This document shows positions 1 to 6,287 of a stretch of DNA of 17,369 bases, one piece after another. The position numbers and the translations under genes were made by a program. The notes beneath the pieces were generated by a model, which was given only the letters and a program-made list of their open reading frames with translations, was not told the DNA's origin and searched no databases. Every line of letters starts with the position of its first letter. Position 1 is the stretch's first letter. This stretch comes from an uncultured Oscillospiraceae bacterium (GTDB lineage: Bacteria > Bacillota > Clostridia > Oscillospirales > Acutalibacteraceae), in the NCBI GenBank assembly GCA_900543525.1, contig UQRS01000046.1, forward strand, positions 1-17,369, written 5' to 3'.

Positions 1-354
1 AGTCTGGGCCGTATCTCAGTCCCAATGTGGCCGTTCAACCTCTCAGTCCGGCTACCGATCGTCGACTTGGTGAGCCGTTACCTCACCAACTATCTAATCG
101 GACGCGAGCCCATCTTACAGCGATAAATCTTTGGTGCCAGGGAGATGCCTCCCCGGCACTTCATGCGGTATTAGCAGTCGTTTCCAACTGTTGTCCCCCT
201 CTGTAAGGCAGGTTGCTCACGCGTTACTCACCCGTCCGCCACTAAGTTAAACATGTTCCGCCCGAAGGCTTCACAGCGTTTAACTCCGTTCGACTTGCAT
301 GTGTTAGGCATGCCGCCAGCGTTCGTCCTGAGCCAGGATCAAACTCTCTAAAAT
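1..354 (-). rRNA. rrs: 16S ribosomal RNA, 5' portion (partial)
   Basis: The reverse complement contains the universal 5' 16S motif AGAGTTTGATCCTGGCTCAG (within 328-347), followed by the stretches for the first variable regions and, at the window edge, ACTGAGATACGGCCCAGACT. About the first 354 bases of the gene are present; the rest lies beyond base 1. The 5' end was placed by alignment with the E. coli mature end, 7 bases before AGAGTTTG. The stretch GGGGGACAACAGTTGGAAAC in the first variable region is typical of Clostridia cluster IV, which is the main basis for the taxonomic guess. The gene is transcribed away from efp. Confidence 0.97.
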
Positions 355-628
355 ATGGTATTAACTCGCCCCGCCTTTCGGCACGGCGCTTTAACCTATC
401 TTAGAACTATCTCTCATAGCTCTCGCGCTTTGCGCTTATCTCTTTTGCATTTGGTTTCCCCAAACGCTTTCCTTTTTTCAAAGGAATCTTAAGGGTCGTT
501 TTTCTCTTCTCGTTGTTTAATTTTCAAGGTCCTTATCTCGCCTCGCGCTTCTGCCTTTCCGCATCCCCGCGCTGCGCCGCTCTCCTTTGTTCCGTCTCCC
601 TCTCGGTGTCCGTCCCTCAGAGCGCTCG
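355..628 (-). other. rRNA leader with boxA-like region
   Basis: This is the transcribed leader between the rRNA promoter and the 16S 5' end. It holds a CCTTGAAAATTAAACAA segment (about 516-532), which resembles the conserved boxA antitermination region of Firmicute rRNA leaders. It also holds several short hairpins, for example GCGC-AAA-GCGC near 427-437, and GCGTTTGG/CCAAATGC around 448-468. Such stems usually take part in RNase III processing of pre-rRNA. No protein gene is credible here. Confidence 0.6.
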
Positions 629-660
629 ATTATATTAACACAAAGTCGAGAGAATGTCAA
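629..660 (-). promoter_or_regulatory. rRNA operon promoter
   Basis: On the minus strand a perfect -35 TTGACA lies at 655-660. A -10 TAATAT lies 17 bases downstream (632-637), overlapped by a perfect TATAAT at 629-634 with 20-base spacing. Just upstream of the -35, 663-700 is A-rich on the minus strand, as expected for an UP element of a strong rRNA promoter. The start site would be near 622-625. Confidence 0.7.
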
Positions 661-800
661 CAACAAATCCGACATTTTTTTGAATTTTTTTCATTTTGCA
701 AATTCTCCCCTCTATATATACCTATTAAATACAAAGCCGGCATGCCTTTCGCAAAAATGGCGCAGAACAGCATAAAATACAGAAATTGTGATAAAAGCAC

Positions 801-829
801 TTGAAAAAGCGCGGGTTTTAGTATAGAAT
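801..829 (+). promoter_or_regulatory. efp promoter
   Basis: TTGAAA at 801-806, a 17-base spacer and TAGAAT at 824-829 form a good sigma-A promoter reading toward efp. The start site would be near 836, giving a 5' UTR of about 95 bases that contains the hairpin at 840-887. A perfect TATAAT also occurs at 848-853 inside the hairpin region but lacks a recognisable -35. Confidence 0.6.
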
Positions 830-839
830 ATTAGAAACA

Positions 840-887
840 GGCCGCGCTATAATTGGATATCCAATTCTGTGCATAGCGCAACCGGCC
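840..887 (+). promoter_or_regulatory. Leader hairpin / palindrome upstream of efp
   Basis: AATTGGATATCCAATT (851-866) is a perfect 16-base palindrome. It is flanked by GCGCTAT (844-850) and ATAGCGC (873-879), and further out by GGCC on both sides (840-843 and 884-887). As RNA this folds into a long bulged hairpin that would sit near the 5' end of the efp transcript. As DNA the palindrome could be an operator. Confidence 0.5.
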
Positions 888-930
888 AAAATACTATATG
901 TCGGCGCACAGCGACGGAATGGGTGAAAAT

Positions 931-1488
931 ATGGTAACTGCCGGTGATTTCAGAAACGGTGTCACTTTTGAGATGGAGGGCAACGTTTATCAGATTATTG
1001 AATTCCAGCATGTAAAGCCTGGCAAGGGCGCGGCTTTCGTCCGCACCAAAATCCGCAACGTCATTTCGGGCGCAGTGGTTGAAAAGACCTTCAACCCGAA
1101 TGACAAGTATCCGACCGCCTACATCGAGCGGAAGGAAATGGAGTATTCCTACTCCGACGGCGATCTCTATTATTTTATGGATCCCGAAACCTACGAACTG
1201 GTTCCGATCAATCAGAGTGAGCTCAGCGACAACTTCAAGTTCGTGACCGAGAACATGGTTTGCAAGGTTCTTTCTTACAAGGGCAAGGTTTTCGGCGTAG
1301 AGCCTCCGACCTTTGTGGAGCTGACGATCACCAAGACCGAGCCTGGCTTCAAGGGCGACACGGCGACCAACGCGACCAAGCCTGCCACTTTGGAGACCGG
1401 CGCGGAGATCCGGGTCCCCCTCTTCATTGACGAGGGGGAGCGCATCCGCATCGACACCCGCACGGGCGAATATATGGAGCGCGCGTAA
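931..1488 (+). CDS. efp: Elongation factor P
   Basis: EF-P binds the ribosome between the P and E sites and relieves stalling at consecutive prolines. From the ATG at 931 the protein is 185 residues, the usual length. It opens MVTAGDFRNGVTFEMEGN and aligns without gaps to the family N-terminus. Domain I (about 1-65) carries the loop VKPGKGAAF; Lys32 at its tip is the position modified in Bacillus EF-P. Two OB-fold domains follow, with TEPGIKG-like TEPGFKGDTA and the typical C-terminal TGEYMERA. An in-frame ATG at 898 would add 11 residues but has no ribosome binding site and no family support; the 931 start has a weak GGGTGA. A zinc-ribbon gene follows 54 bases downstream and probably shares the transcript. 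The epm genes for Lys modification are not in this window. Confidence 0.97.
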   Translation: MVTAGDFRNGVTFEMEGNVYQIIEFQHVKPGKGAAFVRTKIRNVISGAVVEKTFNPNDKYPTAYIERKEMEYSYSDGDLYYFMDPETYELVPINQSELSDNFKFVTENMVCKVLSYKGKVFGVEPPTFVELTITKTEPGFKGDTATNATKPATLETGAEIRVPLFIDEGERIRIDTRTGEYMERA

Positions 1489-1542
1489 CCCATCCCATTT
1501 AAAGCGGATTATTTATATTGAATTAAAGGAGGTTTTTCATTT

Positions 1543-1983
1543 ATGACACTGATTGAAAAGGTTGCTTATATCAAGGGCATGATCGAAATGGCCGAGCTGG
1601 AGGAAAGCAAGGAAAGCAAGCTGATCAAGGCGATTGTGGACGTTCTGGACGACATGGCTCTCTCGATCGAGGATCTGGAGGATGGCGCGGCCGAGCTGAC
1701 CGAGCAGATTGACGCTGTAGACGAGGATCTCGCCAACCTTGAGGAGGATTTCTACGAGGACGACGACGAGGACTGCTGCTGCGAGGATGACGGGGACGAC
1801 GATTTTTATGAGATGGAGTGCCCCGCCTGCCACGACACCCTCTATATTGATGAGGACATGCTGGACGAGGGCGGCATTCAGTGCCCCAACTGCGGCACCG
1901 ATCTCGAGTTCGATTTCGACTGCGATTGTGAGGACTGCGACCACGACCACGACGCGGACGAGGCGGAAGGCGACGCGGAGTAA
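1543..1983 (+). CDS. Acidic zinc-ribbon protein with CD1247-type N-terminal domain
   Basis: This is a 146-residue, strongly acidic protein of unknown function. Residues 1-65 are predicted helical (MTLIEKVAYIKGMIEMAELE onward) and resemble the N-terminal domain annotated as CD1247-like in clostridia. Residues 65-90 are nearly all Asp/Glu with a Cys triplet (78-80). Residues 93-117 hold CPAC and CPNC, the knuckles of a zinc ribbon. The tail is Asp/His/Cys-rich (CDCEDCDHDHDAD). The start is fixed by a strong AAAGGAGG at 1525-1532. The gene lies 54 bases after efp on the same strand with a terminator behind it, so the two form a small operon. Metal binding is an inference from the Cys pairs; a role linked to translation is only suggested by the neighbour. 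Confidence 0.9.
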   Translation: MTLIEKVAYIKGMIEMAELEESKESKLIKAIVDVLDDMALSIEDLEDGAAELTEQIDAVDEDLANLEEDFYEDDDEDCCCEDDGDDDFYEMECPACHDTLYIDEDMLDEGGIQCPNCGTDLEFDFDCDCEDCDHDHDADEAEGDAE

Positions 1984-2053
1984 TTCTCCCAAAAGCCGTA
2001 AAGCCGCACGAATCGTGCCGACCATACCAACCGCACGAACCGCATAATACGTT

Positions 2054-2094
2054 AAAAAAGGATGAGAGTGAGCCTCTCATCCTTTTTCTTTTTG
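2054..2094. terminator. Bidirectional terminator between CD1247-like gene and dockerin gene
   Basis: A 14-base-pair stem (2055-2068 with 2074-2087, core GGATGAGAG/CTCTCATCC) has a 5-base loop. It is followed by TTTTT on the plus strand and TTTTTT on the minus strand. It can end both the plus-strand efp operon and the minus-strand dockerin gene, which converge here. Confidence 0.88.
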
Positions 2095-2149
2095 AAAAAT
2101 GCTTTTTTGAGAAAAAGCGGTCCGGAAATCATCCGGCAGGAGTCCCGGA

Positions 2150-2743
2150 TCAACCAGCCAGCAGGCGGTCCCGCAGCGCGATCACGTCGGAAACTGTGGT
2201 CTGTCTGTCGCCGTCAATGTCCCAACGGTCATGCCGGGTGGGTGCCACAATCTCCTGCCGGAGGGCAACCACATCGGCAATTGTGACCATCCCGTCTTCG
2301 TTCACATCATAACGGTTGTACATTTGCAGTCGGGTCATCTGCATATACCCAAGCCGCATTCCCACCAGAACATCGTCGCCGACAAGGCCGGCTTCGTACG
2401 CATCGGATAAGCGATATGCCTCTCCGTTCAGATAGACATACGCTTCATCCTCACTACATCCCTCCAACAGATAGTCCCCGATGTACCAGGTAATCAAATC
2501 ACTGCGCTTATATTCTCCGTGAATACCAAACACATACAGGGCGCCGTCCGTATAATACGGAACCACCACTGCCGTGTCCTTTGTGAAATGCTTCGGCTCA
2601 TACTCCGGTGTGTATTTTTCAAACCAAGCGGAGATAATCTCGGCCTCCTTCGCGGCACCAAATCCATCGACCGCTGCGCTCTGCGGCATGCAAAAGATGA
2701 TCGCCAAAACGAAAATCAAAAATACCGAAATCCAGCTTTTCAT
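2150..2743 (-). CDS. Secreted dockerin type I domain protein
   Basis: A 197-residue exported protein ending in a dockerin, the module that docks onto cohesins of cellulosome-like scaffolds. The start ATG at 2743 is chosen because AAGGAGAAGG lies 7 bases upstream; a longer frame to 2773 lacks a ribosome site. Residues 1-24 form a signal peptide (hydrophobic ISVFLIFVLAIIFC core, then QSAA). Residues 25-140 match no family I recognise. The C-terminus has the two EF-hand-like repeats: DVNEDGMVTIAD (146-157) followed by VVALRQEIV, and DIDGDRQTTVSD (175-186) followed by VIALRDRLL. The calcium positions 1, 3, 5 and 12 are acidic or Asn in both. No catalytic or cohesin domain is visible, and no scaffoldin is nearby. 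It has its own promoter and is separated from ilvD by a terminator. Confidence 0.9.
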   Translation of the reverse strand: MKSWISVFLIFVLAIIFCMPQSAAVDGFGAAKEAEIISAWFEKYTPEYEPKHFTKDTAVVVPYYTDGALYVFGIHGEYKRSDLITWYIGDYLLEGCSEDEAYVYLNGEAYRLSDAYEAGLVGDDVLVGMRLGYMQMTRLQMYNRYDVNEDGMVTIADVVALRQEIVAPTRHDRWDIDGDRQTTVSDVIALRDRLLAG

Positions 2744-2843
2744 AAAAGCACCTTCTCCTTTATCCTCGCGCAATCAAAGCGCGATAAAGTTTACTTCACA
2801 CAAAGCGTGCACACCATATTTTTATCGCCTTCCTTTCACATAA

Positions 2844-2872
2844 AGTATATAACAACCGGGATAATTTGTCAA
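2844..2872 (-). promoter_or_regulatory. Promoter of the dockerin gene
   Basis: On the minus strand TTGACA (2867-2872), a 17-base spacer and TATACT (2844-2849) make a near-perfect sigma-A promoter. The start site is near 2837, about 95 bases before the dockerin ATG. Confidence 0.8.
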
Positions 2873-2902
2873 CAGAATTGTATAATTTTGTGCTTATCAA
2901 TA

Positions 2903-2951
2903 AACAAAACCGCCGGTTCATGTACAATTTATACACGAACCGGCGGTTTTG
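2903..2951 (-). terminator. Terminator of the ilvBNCD operon
   Basis: A perfect 14-base-pair stem, AAAACCGCCGGTTC (2906-2919) with its complement (2937-2950), is extended inward by about 5 pairs. On the minus strand the arm ends in TTTTGTTTATTG, a U-rich tail. It lies 34 bases after the ilvD stop and insulates the dockerin gene. Confidence 0.85.
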
Positions 2952-2983
2952 AATCTATTTCTATGGATTCACAAGAGAAATGC

Positions 2984-4642
2984 TTACTGCATTACGGCGC
3001 CCTTGTCGGCACTGTCGACCAGCCGGGCATAGCGTCCCAGCCAGCCGGTCTTGATGTTCGGCTCGGGCGGCGTGTAGCGCGTCCGCCGCTCGGCGAGGAT
3101 ATCCTCCTGCACATCGAGGTGGATGGAGGCCGCCGGAATATCAATCTCGATCCGGTCGCCCTCTTCCACAAGACCGATCAGGCCGCCGGCCGCCGCCTCA
3201 GGCGAGATATGGCCGATCGAAGCGCCGCGGCTGGCACCCGAGAACCGGCCGTCGGTAATCAGGGCGACCGTCTTATCCAGCCCCATGCCGGCCAGCGCAC
3301 TGGTCGGGTTGAGCATCTCCCGCATGCCGGGGCCGCCCTTCGGCCCTTCGTACCGAATCACCACAATGTCGCCGTCGACAATTTTTCCGGCATAGATGGC
3401 GGAAATCGCCTCCTCCTCCGAGTTGAAAACCCGCGCCGGGCCGCTGTGGCGCAGCATTTCGGGCGCGACGGCGCTGCGTTTGACGACGCACCCGCGCTCG
3501 GCCAGATTGCCCCAGAGAATCTGGATACCGCCGGTCGGGCTGTAGGGATTTTCGATCGGGCGGATGGCCCCTTCGTCCAGAATCCTTGCCCCGGCGATAT
3601 TTTCGCCCAGCGTTTTGCCGGTCACGGTCAGGGCGGAGAGGTCGAGATGTCCGCCCTTGGCCAGCTCGGCCTGCACCGCCAGGACGCCGCCCGCGCGGTC
3701 AAGATCCTGCATATGGGTCGGACCGGCCGGCGCCAGATGGCAGAGGTTGGGGGTTTTCTCACTCATCTCGTTGAAAATATGGAGGTCGAGGGGAACGCCG
3801 GCCTCGTTCGCGATGGCAAGCAGGTGCAGCACGCTGTTGGAGCTGCAGCCCAGCGCCATGTCGCAGGCAAGGGCGTTGCGAATCGACTTTTCATTGATAA
3901 TCTGCCGGGCGGTGATGTTCTTCTCCACCAGCTTCATGATCGCCATACCGGCGTGCTTGGCCAGCATGGTCCGTTTGGAGGAGACGGCGGGGATCGTGCC
4001 ATTTCCGGGCAGGGCGATACCGATCGCCTCACACAGGCAGTTCATGCTGTTGGCGGTGTACATGCCCGAGCAGCTTCCACAGCCGGGACAGGCGCCGGTC
4101 TCGCACTCCCGCAGCTTGTCGTCGTCGATCAGCCCCGCCTTGTAGGCGCCGACCGCCTCAAACATTTTGGAGAGGCTGACCTCTTCCCCGTCGTAGCGGC
4201 CGGCAAGCATGGGGCCGCCGCTGCACACCACGGCCGGAATATCCATCCGGACGGCGGCCATCACCATGCCGGGCACAATCTTATCGCAGTTGGGAACCAG
4301 CACCAGTCCGTCCAGCTGGTGGGCGATGGTCATCGTCTCCACACTGTCGGCGATCAGCTCCCGGCTGGCCAGAGAGTATTTCATCCCGATATGCCCCATG
4401 GCGATGCCGTCGCAAACGCCGATCGAGGGAATCAGCACCGGTGTGCCGCCGGCCATGCGGACACCGGCTTTGACCGCCTCGGCCAGCTTGTCGAGATGCA
4501 GGTGGCCGGGCACAATCTCACTATGGGCGGAGACGACGCCGATCAGCGGACGGGAAAGCTCCTCATCCGTATAGCCCATCGCGTAAAAGAGGCTGCGGTT
4601 CGGGGCGCGTTCCGCTCCCTTTGTCACATTATCGCTGCGCAA
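2984..4642 (-). CDS. ilvD: Dihydroxy-acid dehydratase
   Basis: This iron-sulfur enzyme converts 2,3-dihydroxy-isovalerate and -methylvalerate to 2-keto acids, the third common step of branched-chain amino acid synthesis. It has 552 residues, full length. The N-terminal VSAHSEIVPGHLHLDKL corresponds to the VPGHVHL region of oxygen-sensitive E. coli-type enzymes. PNCDKIVPGM (Cys119) and CPGCGSCSGMYTANSM (Cys185/188/191) supply cluster ligands, and GDGIAMGH-like CDGIAMGHIGMKYS lies at 77-90. The C-terminal half carries GRFSGASRGASIGHISPEAA, the usual active-site stretch. The start is a TTG at 4642, with AAGGAGG (4650-4656) 7 bases upstream; an ATG at 4647 is closer but out of frame. It is the last gene of the ilv operon. 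Confidence 0.97.
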   Translation of the reverse strand: MRSDNVTKGAERAPNRSLFYAMGYTDEELSRPLIGVVSAHSEIVPGHLHLDKLAEAVKAGVRMAGGTPVLIPSIGVCDGIAMGHIGMKYSLASRELIADSVETMTIAHQLDGLVLVPNCDKIVPGMVMAAVRMDIPAVVCSGGPMLAGRYDGEEVSLSKMFEAVGAYKAGLIDDDKLRECETGACPGCGSCSGMYTANSMNCLCEAIGIALPGNGTIPAVSSKRTMLAKHAGMAIMKLVEKNITARQIINEKSIRNALACDMALGCSSNSVLHLLAIANEAGVPLDLHIFNEMSEKTPNLCHLAPAGPTHMQDLDRAGGVLAVQAELAKGGHLDLSALTVTGKTLGENIAGARILDEGAIRPIENPYSPTGGIQILWGNLAERGCVVKRSAVAPEMLRHSGPARVFNSEEEAISAIYAGKIVDGDIVVIRYEGPKGGPGMREMLNPTSALAGMGLDKTVALITDGRFSGASRGASIGHISPEAAAGGLIGLVEEGDRIEIDIPAASIHLDVQEDILAERRTRYTPPEPNIKTGWLGRYARLVDSADKGAVMQ

Positions 4643-4661
4643 TACATTTCCTCCTTATCGG

Positions 4662-4689
4662 AAGGGCGGCGCATAACCGCACCGCCCTT
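4662..4689 (-). other. Intercistronic hairpin between ilvC and ilvD
   Basis: AAGGGCGG (4662-4669) pairs with CCGCCCTT (4682-4689), with two further inner pairs. No U-tract follows on the minus strand, so it is not a terminator for the operon. It may stabilise or punctuate the mRNA ahead of the ilvD ribosome site. Confidence 0.5.
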
Positions 4690-4703
4690 TTTGAGTGATC
4701 TGT

Positions 4704-5699
4704 TTACTTTTTCAGCCAGCTCATCATCTTGCGCAGAGAAGCGCCGACCTTTTCGAGCAGATGCTCGCTCTCGACCCGGCGGGTTGCCAGGAACTTGGCC
4801 TTGCGGCCGCTCGAGAACTCCTGCATAAACTCGCTGGCGAAGGTGCCGTCCTGAATCTCCGACAGAACCTTTTTCATCTCCTTGCGGGTGTCCTCGGTGA
4901 TCAGGCGCTTGCCGGTGCGGTAGTCGCCGTATTCCGCCGTGTTGGAGATGGAGTACCGCATCATGGCAAAGCCGCCGCTGTTGATCAGGTCGACGATCAG
5001 CTTCATCTCATGGATGCACTCGAAGTAGGCCATCTCCGGCTCATACCCGGCCTCCACCAGCGTGTCGAAGCCGGCCTTCATCAGCTCGGTTACGCCGCCG
5101 CAAAGCACGGCCTGCTCACCGAAGAGGTCGGTCTCGGTCTCCTCACGGAAGGTGGTCTCCAGAATGCCGGCGCGGCCGGCGCCGATTCCGCAGGCGTAAG
5201 CCAGAGCGTAATCCTTCGCCCGGCCGGAGTAATCCTGATATACCGCGATCAGGCTGGGAACGCCCTTCCCCTCCCGATACTGGCTGCGAACGGTGTGACC
5301 CGGGCCTTTCGGGGCGACCATGATCACGTCAATGTCCGGCTGCGGCTTGACAAAGTTGAAGTGAATGTTGAAGCCGTGCGCGAACATAAGGATGTCGCCC
5401 TCCTTCATGGTGGGGGCAACCTGCTCGTTATAAATATCGGCGGCGATTTCATCCGGTACCAGCATCATCACGACGTCGGCGGCAGCCGCAGCCTGCGGCA
5501 CCTCCATAACCGTCAGGCCGGCGTCCTCCGCCTTTTTCCAGCTGGCGCTGTCCCGGCGCAGGCCGACAACGACCTTCACGCCGCTCTCATGCAGGTTGAG
5601 GGCGTGGGCGTGTCCCTGGCTGCCGTAGCCGATGATGGCAACGGTCTTGTTATCCAGCAGGCTCAAATTACAGTCGGTGTCGTAATACTTTTGAATCAT
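4704..5699 (-). CDS. ilvC: Ketol-acid reductoisomerase (NADP+), class I
   Basis: It isomerises and reduces acetolactate or acetohydroxybutyrate using NADPH and Mg2+. At 331 residues it is a short class I enzyme. The Rossmann motif GYGSQGHAHALNLHESG is at 24-40. The cofactor loop GLRRDSAS (46-53), with Arg and Ser, fits NADPH preference. KGPGHTVR (131-138) and ETETDLFGEQ (187-196) follow; Asp191/Glu195 and Glu227/Glu231 (YFECIHEMK) are the expected metal ligands. The knotted C-terminal domain ends EHLLEKVGASLRKMMSWLKK. The ATG at 5699 has AAGGAG about 8 bases upstream. It sits third in the ilvB-N-C-D operon, 66 bases after ilvN and 61 before ilvD. Confidence 0.98.
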   Translation of the reverse strand: MIQKYYDTDCNLSLLDNKTVAIIGYGSQGHAHALNLHESGVKVVVGLRRDSASWKKAEDAGLTVMEVPQAAAAADVVMMLVPDEIAADIYNEQVAPTMKEGDILMFAHGFNIHFNFVKPQPDIDVIMVAPKGPGHTVRSQYREGKGVPSLIAVYQDYSGRAKDYALAYACGIGAGRAGILETTFREETETDLFGEQAVLCGGVTELMKAGFDTLVEAGYEPEMAYFECIHEMKLIVDLINSGGFAMMRYSISNTAEYGDYRTGKRLITEDTRKEMKKVLSEIQDGTFASEFMQEFSSGRKAKFLATRRVESEHLLEKVGASLRKMMSWLKK

Positions 5700-5737
5700 A
5701 TCAAAGACTCCTTTTAAAAAATTTTCTTATTTTCTAT

Positions 5738-5752
5738 CCGAAGCAGCTTCGG
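5738..5752 (-). other. Intercistronic hairpin between ilvN and ilvC
   Basis: CCGAAGC (5738-5744) and GCTTCGG (5746-5752) are perfect inverted arms around one base. The downstream minus-strand sequence is A/T-rich but does not begin with a clean U-run. I read it as an mRNA stem, possibly a processing or stability element. Confidence 0.45.
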
Positions 5753-5765
5753 GTAAATACAAAAA

Positions 5766-6254
5766 TCAGTGTTCGGGCATTCCGCGCTCGAGAGCCGTAA
5801 CACCCGTCCGGCACATTTCCAGAATCCGGTACTGGCTCAGCACACCGAGGAAGCCGTCAATCTTATCCGGCTCGCCGGTCAGTTCCATCACCATGCTCCC
5901 GACCGAGAGGTCGACAATCTTGGCCTTGAAAATTCCGGCCGTCTCCCGCAGGGCGCCGATATGCTTATCGTCAACCGCCACCTTGACCAGCAGCAGCTCC
6001 CGCTTGATGCTGGTCGACGGGTTGAGGGTGAAAATCTTTTTCGTTTCGATCAGCTTGGCCGTCTGCTTCACGATCTGGTCAAAAGACTGCTCGTCGCCCT
6101 TCGCCACAATGGTAATCCGGGAAACCTCCGGATTGTCGGTGGCCGAAACGGTCAGGCTGTCGATATTGAACCCGCGCTGATTAAAGAGAGAGGCCACGCG
6201 GGCCAGCACGCCGGCGTGGTTTTCCACCAGCACACTTAAAACCTTTTTTTCCAT
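5766..6254 (-). CDS. ilvN: Acetolactate synthase small (regulatory) subunit
   Basis: This is the regulatory subunit of acetohydroxyacid synthase. It activates IlvB and gives valine feedback inhibition. It has 162 residues, typical for the family. The N-terminal ACT domain (about 4-78) begins LSVLVENHAGVLARVASLFN and continues RGFNIDSLTVSATDNPEVSR; Asn11 and Gly14 lie in the loop that binds valine in homologues. The C-terminal domain (about 80-162) has ELLLVKVAVD and DLSVGSMVMELTGEPDKID. The ATG at 6254 has AAGGAA 8 bases upstream and follows the ilvB stop by 33 bases, indicating translation from the same mRNA. Confidence 0.97.
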   Translation of the reverse strand: MEKKVLSVLVENHAGVLARVASLFNQRGFNIDSLTVSATDNPEVSRITIVAKGDEQSFDQIVKQTAKLIETKKIFTLNPSTSIKRELLLVKVAVDDKHIGALRETAGIFKAKIVDLSVGSMVMELTGEPDKIDGFLGVLSQYRILEMCRTGVTALERGMPEH

Positions 6255-6287
6255 ACTGTCATTCCTTTCGCTGCGCGCTCTTCCGGC

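Noticed and set aside
587..775. A 62-codon plus-strand frame between 16S and efp
   Set aside because: It lies over the rRNA promoter and its UP element, with no ribosome site.
848..853. Perfect TATAAT inside the efp leader as the efp -10 box
   Set aside because: No acceptable -35 lies 16-18 bases upstream, whereas TTGAAA-17-TAGAAT at 801-829 is a better pair.
1537..2080. Minus-strand frames opposite the zinc-ribbon gene
   Set aside because: Their Val/Leu/Ala and Arg/Pro repeats simply mirror the Asp/Glu codons of the real gene on the plus strand.
2519..4828. A 769-codon plus-strand frame opposite ilvD and its flank
   Set aside because: It is antisense to a full-length, motif-complete ilvD, has low-complexity His/Gly/Ala/Arg composition and spans two unrelated intergenic regions. 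Long shadow frames are common in GC-rich coding DNA.
4695..5717. A 340-codon plus-strand frame opposite ilvC
   Set aside because: Antisense shadow of ilvC with no recognisable motif or ribosome site.
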